Shown here piece after piece: positions 49,244-57,946 of a DNA stretch of 64,000 nt (its first letter is position 1; each line of letters starts with the position of its first letter). Source of the DNA: Polyangiaceae bacterium (GTDB taxonomy: Bacteria; Myxococcota_A; Polyangia; Polyangiales; Polyangiaceae); assembly GCA_022842465.1 (NCBI GenBank), contig JALHPN010000005.1, positions 1-64,000 on the forward strand, in the 5' to 3' direction. The notes below the pieces were generated by a model, which saw only the letters and a program-made list of their open reading frames with translations, was not told where the DNA came from and ran no database searches. A program made the position numbers and the translations under genes.

Positions 49244-51457
49244 TCATTCCTTCGGCCCCTCGTTGTACCCTCGCGGACGGTACTTCGGATCGACGCCCTT
49301 GTGCTCTTCACCGTGCTCGAGCACGTCCTTCGCGAGGTAGTCGAGCCACGATCCGGGGTGCTTGCTCGCTACCGCCTCGAGCTCGTCGCGTAGCTTCGTG
49401 TCCTCCTGGAGCGCCTTCTCGTCCCACATGCACTGGAGGGCGAGGCCGATGAGGTTGACGTCGTTCGGCGCGAGCTCGAAGCCGCGCACGTAGTGAGGCC
49501 ACGCCTCGCTCGTGCGATGGAGGCGGCACAGCGTGTCGCCGAGGTACGTGCTCGCCATGGGCCACTGTGGCGCGAGCTCGAACGCGGTGCGGTTCGCGTC
49601 GAGGCGCGCCTGGAGGTCGCCGCGCGCGCCCTTCATGACGGAGTAGTTCAAGTGGGCCTTCGCGCTGCGCGGCACCGCCTTACGCGTGGAGGCCCAGAAC
49701 GTGAGGTCGTCGGCGTAGTCGTTCGCGTGGAGGCGCGCCGACACCATCTGGAGGCCGAAGTAGGCCGCGAGGAAGGCGACGCCGAGGTTCTTGAGCCCGC
49801 GCTCCTCGAGCGCCGCGCCGACCTTCCCGAAGAGGATCCCGAGCACGAGGCTCGTCCCGATGACGGGGAAGTACCAGAAGCGCTCCGCGCGCACCGTCGG
49901 GAGCAGGACCGGGATGTTCGACACCGGAAAGTACGAGACGACGATCCAGAGGAGGCCGACGCCGACGACGGGCCGTACGTCGGGGACCGGCGTCTCGTCG
50001 TCCGGCAGGGGATCGGCGCCGAACCCTGCGAGGACCCCGGTCGGGTCGAATTTTCGGCGCTCCGAGAGGCCGAGCGCGACGAGCACCAGGCCGACGAAGA
50101 GGACGACGAGCGAGAGCGCGAGGGACTTCCACGGGCCGAGCCAGAAGCGCGGCGCGAACGCGAGGATCGGCGCGAACGTCGCGACAGGGCCCCCGACGAG
50201 CAGGAGGCGTCGCCAGGTCGGCGTCACGGGCCGGTGCTCGCGCGTCGCGCGTTCGTCCGCTCGCACGCGCCACCACGCGGTGAAGCCAGCCCAAGCCGCG
50301 ACGGGGAAGGGGAGCGCCATCGCGAGCGCCCCGAGGACGCTCGTGGGGGAGACCGCGGCGGCCGGGATCGGCTCCTGCGGCGCGGAGTAGTCGCCCGAGA
50401 GCGTCCACGGGAAGACGACCTGCCCGAGGCCGCTGAGGTAGACGCGGAGGGCGCCGGCCAAGCGAAGGGGACCGGACGCGGTCACGAGCGGGTTGTTCAG
50501 CGGATCGCGCGGCAGCGTCGGCTGCGCGTACCAGCGGAGGATCGCAGCGAAGACCCTCTGCGCGGCCGGCTTCGTCGCGACGGCCTCGACCGAGATCTCC
50601 TGCGGGAGCGGCGCGGGAAAGAGACGCCGGCGCGCCTCGACGTAGAGCAGGAAGGCCGCCGTCGCGCCGATCGCCGCGACGATGGCGCGGAGCCAGCGGC
50701 GCGGCCGGTCGGGATGCGTGATCTGCGCGGTGAGGAGCGCCGTGAGCGGGACGAGGGGCACGCAGCAGAGCGCGCTCTCCTTCGAGTAGAGCCCGAAGAG
50801 CGTCGCCCAGAAGACGAGGACGCCCATCCACGGCATCGGCGTCGTCAGCGCGAGGATGGCGAGGAGCGCGCCCGTCGCGCCGAGTACGTCGGCGATCCCG
50901 ACGACGCCGCTCACGGCCTCCGTCAGGAGCGCGCTGGCGGTGAAGCACGCGCCCGCGAGCCACGCCGTGTTGCGGTGCTTCGTGAACCGCATGGCGATCA
51001 CGCACACGAGCGCGCCGTTCACGCCGTGGAAGATGATGTTCACCCAGTGGTGGAGGAACGGGGTCTGCTCTCGCGCGCCGAGCGCCCAAAGCGCGCGCCA
51101 GACGAGGTTCGGGATCGGCCGATAGGAGCCGATGCTGCGCTCCGGGCCGAGGCCCCAGAAGTCCCGCACGAAGGCGTCCGCCCAGCCGAACTTCGGCGTC
51201 ACGTCCGCGACGCTCCGCACGTACGGGTTCGCGAGCAGCGCCTCCTGCTCGTCGAAGATGAAGTTCGTCTTCAGCGGATGCCGCGTGAAGAGGAGCATCG
51301 AGATCACGCAGAACGGGACGACCGCGACCGCGAAGCTCGGCCTCTCGCCGAAGAAGTACCCGCGCAGCGTCTCGCGCAGGAACGCGAGACGGCCCTTCGG
51401 CGCGAAGAGCTGCGCGGGCTCCGCCTCGGTCTCCTCCTGCGGCGCTTCCTGCGTCAC
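49244..51457 (-). CDS. TMTC-like GT-C membrane protein with C-terminal TPR repeats
   Basis: 737 residues, about 10-12 membrane helices, then a soluble C terminus. Typical TMTC/PMT-like marks are: NFIFDEQEALLANPYVRSV, the region SYRPIPNLVWRALWAL, NPLVTASGPLRLAGALRVYL with FPWTLSGDYSA, and SYFPVSNIPVLLPTVRAERF. After about residue 600 the helices WASTRKAVPRSAKAHLNYSV and ASTYLGDTLCRLHRTSEAWP suit tetratricopeptide repeats. In animals TMTC proteins O-mannosylate cadherins; the bacterial relatives are thought to transfer sugar to proteins or lipids. The start is four bases after the SDR stop. Confidence 0.88.
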   Translation of the reverse strand: MTQEAPQEETEAEPAQLFAPKGRLAFLRETLRGYFFGERPSFAVAVVPFCVISMLLFTRHPLKTNFIFDEQEALLANPYVRSVADVTPKFGWADAFVRDFWGLGPERSIGSYRPIPNLVWRALWALGAREQTPFLHHWVNIIFHGVNGALVCVIAMRFTKHRNTAWLAGACFTASALLTEAVSGVVGIADVLGATGALLAILALTTPMPWMGVLVFWATLFGLYSKESALCCVPLVPLTALLTAQITHPDRPRRWLRAIVAAIGATAAFLLYVEARRRLFPAPLPQEISVEAVATKPAAQRVFAAILRWYAQPTLPRDPLNNPLVTASGPLRLAGALRVYLSGLGQVVFPWTLSGDYSAPQEPIPAAAVSPTSVLGALAMALPFPVAAWAGFTAWWRVRADERATREHRPVTPTWRRLLLVGGPVATFAPILAFAPRFWLGPWKSLALSLVVLFVGLVLVALGLSERRKFDPTGVLAGFGADPLPDDETPVPDVRPVVGVGLLWIVVSYFPVSNIPVLLPTVRAERFWYFPVIGTSLVLGILFGKVGAALEERGLKNLGVAFLAAYFGLQMVSARLHANDYADDLTFWASTRKAVPRSAKAHLNYSVMKGARGDLQARLDANRTAFELAPQWPMASTYLGDTLCRLHRTSEAWPHYVRGFELAPNDVNLIGLALQCMWDEKALQEDTKLRDELEAVASKHPGSWLDYLAKDVLEHGEEHKGVDPKYRPRGYNEGPKE

Positions 51458-51461
51458 GCCG

Positions 51462-52298
51462 CTACTCCTGGTTGATCTCGTCGATCAGCGTCGGCGGCGG
51501 CGCGGGCTCGTCGTCCGGGAGCATCCAGTTGTCGCCCCAGAGATGGGCCCCGCCGTCGATGTACCAGGTCTCGCCCGTGACGAAGAACGCGGCGTCCGAG
51601 GCGAGGTACGCGATGAGCTGCGCGATCTCTCCGGCGCGCGCGACGCGCTTCATCGGGGTGCGCTTCCGGCTCATCTCGACGAGCTCGGGCGGGTACTGGT
51701 CGGTGCCGCTCGTCCGCACGATGCCGGGGGCGACGGCGTTCACCTGGACGTTGCTCGGCGCCCACTCGACGGCGAGCGTCTTCGTCATGTTCTCGACGCC
51801 TGCCCGCGCGGCGCCGGTGTGGATCATCCCGGGGAAGCCGCGCGCGATGTTCGCGATGACGTTCACGATGCGCCCGCGGCGCGCGGGGAGCATGTGGCCT
51901 TTCGCGATCGCCTGGGTCATGAAGAAGGTGCCGTTGAGGTTGTTCCGGATCACGGCCTCCCAGCCGCGCGGGGAGAGCGTCTCGGCCGTCGTCGGGAACT
52001 GCCCCCCGGCGTTGTTGACGAGGATCGTCGCCGTCCCGAGCTTCTCCTTCACCGCCGCGGAGAACCCGTTCACCTGCTCGACCTCGCGGATGTCGCAAGG
52101 AGCGCCGAACGCGTCGACCCCGAGCGCGCGGAGCTTGGCCTCCGCCGCCGCGACCTTGTCCGCGCTCCGGCCGCAGATCGCGACCTTCGCGCCCAGCTCG
52201 CCGAGGACCCGCGCCGTGGACAGGCCGATGCCGCTGCCGCCGCCGGTGACGACGGCGACGTGACCTTCGAAGAGACCGCTCCGGAAGATGCTCGCCAT
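51462..52298 (-). CDS. Short-chain dehydrogenase/reductase, PECR/dienoyl-CoA-reductase-like
   Basis: 278 residues with cofactor loop TGGGSGIGLSTARVLGEL, NNAGGQFPTTAETLSPRGWE and the C-terminal GTDQYPPELVEMSRKRTPMK. The usual YxxxK active site is not seen: the aligned segment reads GMIHTGAARAGVENMTKTLA. This is the pattern of peroxisomal trans-2-enoyl-CoA reductase, 2,4-dienoyl-CoA reductase and AtuG-like proteins, which reduce double bonds in CoA esters. It sits between an acyltransferase and a TMTC-like gene, with a gap of three to four bases on each side. The substrate is probably an acyl or isoprenoid thioester; a sugar-modifying role is less likely. Confidence 0.92.
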   Translation of the reverse strand: MASIFRSGLFEGHVAVVTGGGSGIGLSTARVLGELGAKVAICGRSADKVAAAEAKLRALGVDAFGAPCDIREVEQVNGFSAAVKEKLGTATILVNNAGGQFPTTAETLSPRGWEAVIRNNLNGTFFMTQAIAKGHMLPARRGRIVNVIANIARGFPGMIHTGAARAGVENMTKTLAVEWAPSNVQVNAVAPGIVRTSGTDQYPPELVEMSRKRTPMKRVARAGEIAQLIAYLASDAAFFVTGETWYIDGGAHLWGDNWMLPDDEPAPPPTLIDEINQE

Positions 52299-52301
52299 CG
52301 C

Positions 52302-52892
52302 TCAACCGTGGGCGACGACGCCGTCCTTCTTCACGAGGGTCCGCCCGCACGTGCACGTTCCGCGGCCGGTGGCCTCGTCGAGCGCCACGCGCTGTCCGCA
52401 CGAGCAGACCCACGCGTGGAAGCGCGCGGGGTTCCCCATCACGAGCGCGTGATCGGGGACGTCCTTCGTCACGACGGAGCCCGACGCCACCATCGCCCAG
52501 CGGCCGACGGTCACGTCGCACACGATCGTCGCGTTCGCCCCGAGGGCGGCGCCCGCCTTCACGAGCGTCTTGCCGACGGTCCAGTCGTGCGCGCTCTTCA
52601 TCGACATGTCCGGGTTGACCGCGCGCGGCACCTTGTCGTTCGTGAAGCAGACGTGCGGTCCGACGAAGACGCCGTCCTCCACCGTCACGCCCACGTAGAG
52701 CGAGACGTTGTTCTGCACCTTCACGTTGTCGCCGATGACGACGTCCGCGTCGACGTAGACGCCCTTGCCGAAGATGCAGTTCTTGCCGATCTTCGCGCCT
52801 TCGCGGACCTGGCAGTTCAGCCAGATCTGCGTGCCGTCGCCGATCTCGGCCTTGTCGGAGACGACGGAAGAAGAATGGATGCGGACGCCCAT
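52302..52892 (-). CDS. Left-handed beta-helix acyltransferase with C-terminal zinc-ribbon-like tail
   Basis: 196 residues. Hexapeptide-repeat units (IHSSSVVSDKAEIGDGTQIW, VREGAKIGKNCIFGKGVYVD, VVIGDNVKVQNNVSLYVGVT) fold as a left-handed beta-helix typical of acetyl-CoA sugar N- or O-acetyltransferases (WbpD/WlbB-like). The loop FTNDKVPRAVNPDMSM is close to the active-site loop of these sugar acetyltransferases. The C terminus has CSCGQR and CTCGRT, two CxC pairs that probably form a zinc ribbon. It opens the tight part of the unit: three bases before the SDR. Confidence 0.9.
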   Translation of the reverse strand: MGVRIHSSSVVSDKAEIGDGTQIWLNCQVREGAKIGKNCIFGKGVYVDADVVIGDNVKVQNNVSLYVGVTVEDGVFVGPHVCFTNDKVPRAVNPDMSMKSAHDWTVGKTLVKAGAALGANATIVCDVTVGRWAMVASGSVVTKDVPDHALVMGNPARFHAWVCSCGQRVALDEATGRGTCTCGRTLVKKDGVVAHG

Positions 52893-52934
52893 GGCGCGCG
52901 CAGCATAGCCCCGTGGGGAGGGATCGTCACGCCT

Positions 52935-53639
52935 TCACGCGCGGGCCGGCAGGCGCGATCGCCCCGTCTTGACGGCCTCGCGCGCGAGCTCGTCGGCGCG
53001 CTCGTTCAGGGGGACGCCCGCGTGCCCGGGGACGTAGACGATGCGCCAGTCCGTTCGCGTCGCGAGCGCGCTCTTCACCGAGGCGACGAGCTCCTGGTTC
53101 GCCTTCGCCTTCCACCCCTTCGTGAGGACCCCGATGGCGTACTGGCTGTCGGTGTGGACCACGGCGGCCTGACCCTCGGGCACGATCTCGGCGGCGCGGA
53201 GGATGGCCGTCAGCTCGGCGACGTTGTTCGTCGCGTTGCCGAGGAACTCGAAGCCGTCGTGCATCTTCCCGTCGGGCGCGACGAGCACGATCCCGAGGCC
53301 TGCCGGGCCCGGATTGCCGGAGCACGCGCCGTCTGCGTAGACGGTCCACGCCCCCGCGGGCACGGCGCCGGGCGCGAGCGCCTTCGCGGCGGCGGCCGTC
53401 TTCCGCTCCGCGGACAGTGAAGCCTTCGAAGGCACCGCCTCGCCGGGCGCACACGCATCGTCGGGGAGGACGGCCTCGCCCGCGATGCGCTCGAGGTTCC
53501 GCTCCCCGGCCTGGTACGCGCGACCGTCGTTCGGCTTGTACCGGATCTCGACGCGCCCGCCCTGACTCGCGAAGGAGCCGTCCTCCTTGGCGCGAGCGAG
53601 GACCTTCTGACCACGGAGGAGCGCGGGGACCCAGGGCAC
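52935..53639 (-). CDS. rnhA: Ribonuclease HI with N-terminal extension
   Basis: 234 residues: about 95 residues of extension and then a canonical RNase HI domain. Catalytic residues are Asp103 (YADGACSGNPG), Glu142 (NNVAELTAIL), Asp164 (VHTDSQYAIG) and Asp216 (NERADELA), with His206 nearby in VPGHAGV. It cuts the RNA strand of RNA-DNA hybrids, clearing primers and R-loops. The extension does not look like the known RNase H hybrid-binding domain; it contains charged strands (GRVEIRYKPNDGRAYQAGER) and a short Ala-rich linker. It is 42 bases upstream of the acyltransferase gene. Confidence 0.95.
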   Translation of the reverse strand: MPWVPALLRGQKVLARAKEDGSFASQGGRVEIRYKPNDGRAYQAGERNLERIAGEAVLPDDACAPGEAVPSKASLSAERKTAAAAKALAPGAVPAGAWTVYADGACSGNPGPAGLGIVLVAPDGKMHDGFEFLGNATNNVAELTAILRAAEIVPEGQAAVVHTDSQYAIGVLTKGWKAKANQELVASVKSALATRTDWRIVYVPGHAGVPLNERADELAREAVKTGRSRLPARA

Positions 53640-53701
53640 GAGAGGGACGTATCCCCGCTTCGCATCGGACTCAACGGTCGTCTGCTACCTTCGAGCGCGG
53701 G

Positions 53702-54397
53702 ATGGCGATCGAGCTTCGGCAGATCGTACGGCACAAGCGGGTCGGTGTGCTCCAGCGACTCGGTGTACCCCGCATCCCGTCGCTCTTCGTCGTCCTCGCC
53801 GTCGCCTCCGTCGTGCTCGGCATCGCGCTGAGCCCGATGTCCGGCTTCCTGCTCTTCTTCGTCGGCTCCGTCGTACTGGGCAACTGGCTCGACAAGGTCG
53901 ACTCGCGCGCGAGGCCGCGCGAGGTCGTGCACGAGCAGTCAGCGCTGCTCGGTCGCGACGGGCTGCGGCACCGTACCGGCTTCGTGCCCCGGTCAGAGAT
54001 GCGCGTCTTCGAGGCGACGCGGGACGTCGTCACCATCAAGACCTACGGGGGCGAGCGCTTCGAGCTCACCGGGACGCCCAAGGCGCTCGCGGAGGCGAAG
54101 CACCTCGCGTCGGCACGTCTCGAGGGCACACGCGACGAGGAGCTCGAGAAGCTGGTCGTGCGCGCCGCCGAGCAGCCGCGCGCGTCCGGGCCGGGGTACC
54201 GCGCGGGCCAGCTCGTGAGCCCCGAGCAAGTGCTCGCCGTCGTGGAGGATCCGCGCTGCCCGCCGAAGGTGCGGATCGCGGCGCTCACGCTCGCTCCCGA
54301 CGAGCCCGACGTGCGCGTGCGCATCGAGGCCGTGGCGGACGACACCGCGCACCCCGAGGTGGAAGCCGCGCTCAGGGCCGCCGTCCGACGGGACTGA
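53702..54397 (+). CDS. Membrane protein with cytoplasmic C-terminal region, function unknown
   Basis: 231 residues. Two hydrophobic segments close together (SLFVVLAVASVVLGIALSPM and FLLFFVGSVVLGNWLDKV) form a hairpin near the N terminus. The rest is soluble with charged helices (LTGTPKALAEAKHLASARLE) and a helical tail. No known domain is found. The ATG at 53702 gives the first likely membrane helix; no clear Shine-Dalgarno. Ahead of the AraC gene on the same strand by 45 bases. Confidence 0.75.
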   Translation: MAIELRQIVRHKRVGVLQRLGVPRIPSLFVVLAVASVVLGIALSPMSGFLLFFVGSVVLGNWLDKVDSRARPREVVHEQSALLGRDGLRHRTGFVPRSEMRVFEATRDVVTIKTYGGERFELTGTPKALAEAKHLASARLEGTRDEELEKLVVRAAEQPRASGPGYRAGQLVSPEQVLAVVEDPRCPPKVRIAALTLAPDEPDVRVRIEAVADDTAHPEVEAALRAAVRRD

Positions 54398-54442
54398 GTC
54401 GCCGAGCTCTCCTGACGCGAGCGTCTTGCACAAGCGAGGTCG

Positions 54443-55471
54443 ATGCTGGAGGCTGAGGAGATGTCGGTCGCAGACGCGACGGTACCCGCCGGCATCGCAC
54501 GGGCGATCCTCTCGGCCGCCGAGGCGCGCGGCGTCGCGCGCGACGAGCTCGTCGCCGCCTCGGGCTTCGACCCCGACCTCCTCGAGGACGGGGACGCGCG
54601 CGCGCCGGCCGTGTCCGTCGCCCGCCTCTGGCACGAGGCCGGCCGCCTCACCGGAGCGGACACCTTCGGCCTCGATCTCGGCGCGGCGTTCTCCGAGAGC
54701 ACGATGCCGCTCGCCGGGCGACTCATCTGCGCGAGCGGCTCGCTCGGCGAGGGGCTCGCGCGCGTCTTCGAGTACTACCGCGTGTTCAACGACGTCCACC
54801 CGGCCGACATCAAGGCGGAGGGAGACCAGGTCGTCGTCGAGGTCCATACGAAGGCGATCCCGCTCGCCCTGCCGAGGCATGCGGTCGAGTTCGCCTTTTC
54901 GTGGTTCGTCGCGGTCGCGTCGAGGGCGGTCGGCGAGCGTGTGCATCTCACCCGCGTGTCCTTCCAGCACGGTCCGCCTCGTGACGCGGGCGCGCACGCG
55001 AGGGTCTTCGGGTGTCCCGTGGCGTTCGACGCCGACGAGACGCTGATGGTCGTACCGATGCACCTCCTCGAGCGGCCCAACGCCTCACCCGATCCGTATC
55101 TCGTCGAGCTCCTCGCGAGCCACGCGCAGAACCTCCTCGCGAAGCTCCCGGCGCGCGCGAGCACGGTCGCGCGCCTGCGCGCCGTCCTCGCCGAGCTCCT
55201 CCCCCGCGCAGACGCGAGCATCGAGCTCGTCTCCGAGGCGATGGGGGCGAGCCCGCGCTCGCTCCAGCGGAAGCTCCGGGAGGAGGGGACGACGTTCAGC
55301 GAGGTCACGGACGACCTCCGGGCCGATCTCGCCAAGGAGCACCTCCGAGGGCGCGCGAAGTCGATCGCGGAGATCGCGCTCCTCGTCGGCTTCTCGGATC
55401 AGAGCGCCTTCCACCGCGCGTTCGTGCGGTGGACCGGGAAGACGCCGGGCGAGTTCCGGAAGGGTTCGTGA
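54443..55471 (+). CDS. AraC family transcriptional regulator
   Basis: 342 residues. The N-terminal 190 residues resemble the arabinose-binding-like sensor domain of OruR-type AraC proteins (AGRLTGADTFGLDLGAAFSE and a FSWFVAVASRAV stretch), which sense small hydrophobic molecules. The C-terminal 100 residues are a double helix-turn-helix with ASIELVSEAMGASPRSLQRK, AEIALLVGFSDQSAFHRAFV and RWTGKTPGEFRKG. It may control one of the adjacent genes. The ATGs at 54443 and 54461 are both possible. Nothing connects it to the alpha-glucan boxes. Confidence 0.93.
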   Translation: MLEAEEMSVADATVPAGIARAILSAAEARGVARDELVAASGFDPDLLEDGDARAPAVSVARLWHEAGRLTGADTFGLDLGAAFSESTMPLAGRLICASGSLGEGLARVFEYYRVFNDVHPADIKAEGDQVVVEVHTKAIPLALPRHAVEFAFSWFVAVASRAVGERVHLTRVSFQHGPPRDAGAHARVFGCPVAFDADETLMVVPMHLLERPNASPDPYLVELLASHAQNLLAKLPARASTVARLRAVLAELLPRADASIELVSEAMGASPRSLQRKLREEGTTFSEVTDDLRADLAKEHLRGRAKSIAEIALLVGFSDQSAFHRAFVRWTGKTPGEFRKGS

Positions 55472-55783
55472 TCACCGCTCTTCGCGGCAGTCTCGGCACC
55501 GCGGGCTCGTGACCTTCCGTGCGAGCGCGCCGACGGAGGTCGCGCACGCGAACCAGGTCGGTACGAGGACGAGGTTCAGCGGCAGCATGATCGCGGCGCA
55601 GGCTCCGAAGAAGAGGAGGAGGGCCCACGTCGGCACGACGACGAGCCACCAGGCGGGGTTCGGTCGCGCGAGCCCGCTCGTTCCTCGGCACATCGGACAC
55701 GCCGCGTGCTCGACCACATCGTCTCTCGTCGTCTCGGCGCGCAGGTCTCCCTGCACCGCGACACCCAGCGCGGTCTCGGTCAT
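55472..55783 (-). CDS. Small Cys-motif membrane protein
   Basis: 103 residues from the ATG at 55783. A Cys pair (CPMCRGTSG) precedes two membrane helices (WWLVVVPTWALLLFFGACAA and LPLNLVLVPTWFACATSVGA). A second pair closes the protein (CRDCREER), so a four-Cys zinc site across the protein is likely. It is convergent with the AraC gene, stops adjoining. No family known. Confidence 0.75.
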   Translation of the reverse strand: MTETALGVAVQGDLRAETTRDDVVEHAACPMCRGTSGLARPNPAWWLVVVPTWALLLFFGACAAIMLPLNLVLVPTWFACATSVGALARKVTSPRCRDCREER

Positions 55784-55846
55784 CGTCGTCACCTCCCTGG
55801 TGCCCGCCTTCCTGGGGTCGACCGGTACGCGCGAGCTTGTCCCCGC

Positions 55847-56373
55847 GTGCCACGGAACTTGGCCGCGCGCGCCAAGGAGCTTCCGGGAGCCTCGGTCGAA
55901 CCCTATCCTTCGGTCGTGCCGCTCGAGTCCGTGAACGGGGGGACGCTCGCGCGGACCACCGCGTTCTTCGCCTCTCCCGCGCACGCGATGGTGGTTCGGC
56001 TCACGGGGCAGGCCGACCCGAGCGGCGACGCCACCGCGGTCGGCTCCTTCTTCTTCGACGCGGTCGGCGCCCTGGTCGGCGAGCTGAAGGTCCGCATCGA
56101 CGAGCGGACGCCGCCGGGGGCGAACGAGATCGCGCCGTCGTCCCCGACCAGGAGTGGACGACGCTTCGGCTGACGATCGACGTCCCGGCGCGAACGGCGG
56201 AAGTGCGCCGCATCGACGCGAGCGGCTCCCCGGTCCTCGCGTCCGGAACGATGTCGCCGCCGGGTACGCCGACCTTTCCGACGCGCTGGAAGATGAACGT
56301 CGGCCTCTACGCCTACGGCGTCCAGACGGGACGGCGCGCCCACTTCGACGACGTCCTCGTGCGGAGCCCCTGA
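55847..56373 (+). pseudogene. Frameshifted beta-sandwich domain gene, relative of the lipoprotein at 44848
   Basis: The first part, from a GTG at 55847, reads VPLESVNGGTLARTTAFFAS and on to KVRIDERTPPGANEIAPSS in one frame. The continuation EWTTLRLTIDVPARTAEVRR to AHFDDVLVRSP is in another frame, one base back. One extra C in the run CCCC at 56142-56145 would restore a continuous gene (APSSPDQEWTTLRLTIDVP). It is therefore a one-base deletion, a sequencing slip, or a phase switch. No signal peptide precedes the first part, so the 5' end may also be missing. Confidence 0.7.
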
Positions 56374-56407
56374 CGATCCGCGCCCCGCCTGCGCTATGGT
56401 CCCAGGC

Positions 56408-57946
56408 ATGGTCGCCCACGCTCGTCCGCGTCCTCTCGTCCTCGTGATCCTGGATGGCTTCGGTGAGCGCGCCGAGGTCTCTGCGAACGCCGTCCGCCTC
56501 GCGAAGACGCCGCACCTCGACGCCCTCTTCGCCCGTTACCCGCGCGGTCTCATCGGCACGAGCGGCCCCGACGTCGGGCTGCCGCCGGGGCAGATGGGCA
56601 ACAGCGAGGTCGGTCACCTGAACTTCGGCGCGGGCCGCATCGCGCTCATGGACATCATGCGGATCGACGCGGCCGTCGCGGCGGGTGACCTCGGCAAGAC
56701 GCCGGTCATCAGGGACGTGATCGGCAAGGCCAGCGCGTCCGGCGGAAAGCTCCACCTCTTCGGCCTCGTCTCCGACGGCGGCGTCCACAGCATGAACACC
56801 CATCTCTACGCCCTCGTCGACGCCGCGGCGGCCGCGGGCGTGCCCGTCGTCGTCCATGCCTTCCTCGACGGCCGCGACGTGCAGCCCGGCACCGCGCCCG
56901 GCTATCTCCGCGCGCTCGAGGAGAAGCTCGCGGGCAAGGGCGTCGTGGGGACGGTGAGCGGTCGCTACTGGGCGATGGATCGCGACAACCGCTGGGAGCG
57001 GGTCGAGAAGGCCTACCGCGCGATCGTGGAGGGCGTCGGCCCGAAGCAGCCGGGCGCCGTCTCGGGCACCGAGGCGAGCATCGCCGCGGGGAAGACGGAC
57101 GAGTTCGTCGAGCCCTTCGTCGTCGGGGGCTACGGCGGCATCGACGGCGCGAAGGACGCGGGCCTCCACTTCAACTTCCGGCCGGATCGCGCGCGCGAGC
57201 TGACGCGGGCGCTCGCGTCGACGGACTTCACCTTCTTCGCGCGGAGGGGCGACGCGCCGCCGCTCCGCGTCTACGCCTGCATGACGACGTACGACGCGAA
57301 GCTCGGGCTGCCGGTCGCCTTCCGGAAGGAGACCTATCCCGACATCTTCCCGGAGGTGCTCGCGAAGGCCGGCCTCACGCAGTTCCGCTGCGCGGAGACG
57401 GAGAAGTACGCGCACGTGACGTACTTCTTCAACGGCGGTCGCGAGGAGCCATTCGAGGGCGAGGAGCGGACGATGATCCCGTCGCCGAAGGACGTCGCGA
57501 CATACGACGAGAAGCCGGAGATGAGCGCCGCCGCGGTCGCGGATGCGGTCGTGAAGGCGGTGGAGACCGACTCGTTCGACTTCGTGCTCGTGAACTTCGC
57601 GAATCCCGACATGGTCGGTCACACGGGCGTCCTCCCCGCCGCGGTGACCGCCGTCGAGGCGGTCGACGCCGGGATCGGCCGCATCGCCGACGCGGTCCGG
57701 GCGAAGGGCGGTGCGATGCTCATCACCGCGGACCACGGCAACTGCGAGCTCATGATCGATCCCGTCACCGGCAACCCGCACACGGCGCACACCTTGAACC
57801 CGGTCCCGCTCGTCCTCGTCGACGACAGCCGCAAGGACGTCGCGCTGAAGCCCGGCGGCCGCATCTGCGACGTCGCTCCCACGATGCTCGCCCTCCTCGG
57901 GATCGAGAAGCCGGCTTCGATGACCGGCGTGTCCCTCCTCGGATGA
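56408..57946 (+). CDS. gpmI: 2,3-bisphosphoglycerate-independent phosphoglycerate mutase
   Basis: 512 residues from the ATG at 56408; an ATG four codons upstream is an alternative. Interconverts 3- and 2-phosphoglycerate in glycolysis. The alkaline-phosphatase-fold domain starts VLVILDGFGERAEVSANAV. The phosphoserine nucleophile lies in GQMGNSEVGHLNFGAGR. The phosphotransferase domain carries YALVDAAAAAGVPVVVHAFL and WAMDRDNRWERVEKAYRAIV. Metal ligands occur in PDMVGHTG and ADHGNCE. Length (about 510) is normal. The gene overlaps the kinase downstream (ATGA), an unusual partner for a glycolytic enzyme. Confidence 0.96.
   Translation: MVAHARPRPLVLVILDGFGERAEVSANAVRLAKTPHLDALFARYPRGLIGTSGPDVGLPPGQMGNSEVGHLNFGAGRIALMDIMRIDAAVAAGDLGKTPVIRDVIGKASASGGKLHLFGLVSDGGVHSMNTHLYALVDAAAAAGVPVVVHAFLDGRDVQPGTAPGYLRALEEKLAGKGVVGTVSGRYWAMDRDNRWERVEKAYRAIVEGVGPKQPGAVSGTEASIAAGKTDEFVEPFVVGGYGGIDGAKDAGLHFNFRPDRARELTRALASTDFTFFARRGDAPPLRVYACMTTYDAKLGLPVAFRKETYPDIFPEVLAKAGLTQFRCAETEKYAHVTYFFNGGREEPFEGEERTMIPSPKDVATYDEKPEMSAAAVADAVVKAVETDSFDFVLVNFANPDMVGHTGVLPAAVTAVEAVDAGIGRIADAVRAKGGAMLITADHGNCELMIDPVTGNPHTAHTLNPVPLVLVDDSRKDVALKPGGRICDVAPTMLALLGIEKPASMTGVSLLG

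Noticed and set aside
51462-52892. A natural-product gene cluster based on the SDR and acyltransferase
   Set aside because: No PKS, NRPS, terpene, RiPP or export genes are nearby, and the neighbours are glycan-type membrane proteins.
54443-55471. The AraC-type regulator as controller of the alpha-glucan dyads
   Set aside because: AraC sites are generally asymmetric and its sensor domain resembles OruR-type proteins, not sugar sensors; the gene lies 14 kb from the nearest box. No positive evidence.
56130-56173. Programmed -1 frameshifting as explanation for the split gene
   Set aside because: No X-XXY-YYZ slippery heptamer or following pseudoknot is seen near the junction, while a missing base in the C run explains it simply.
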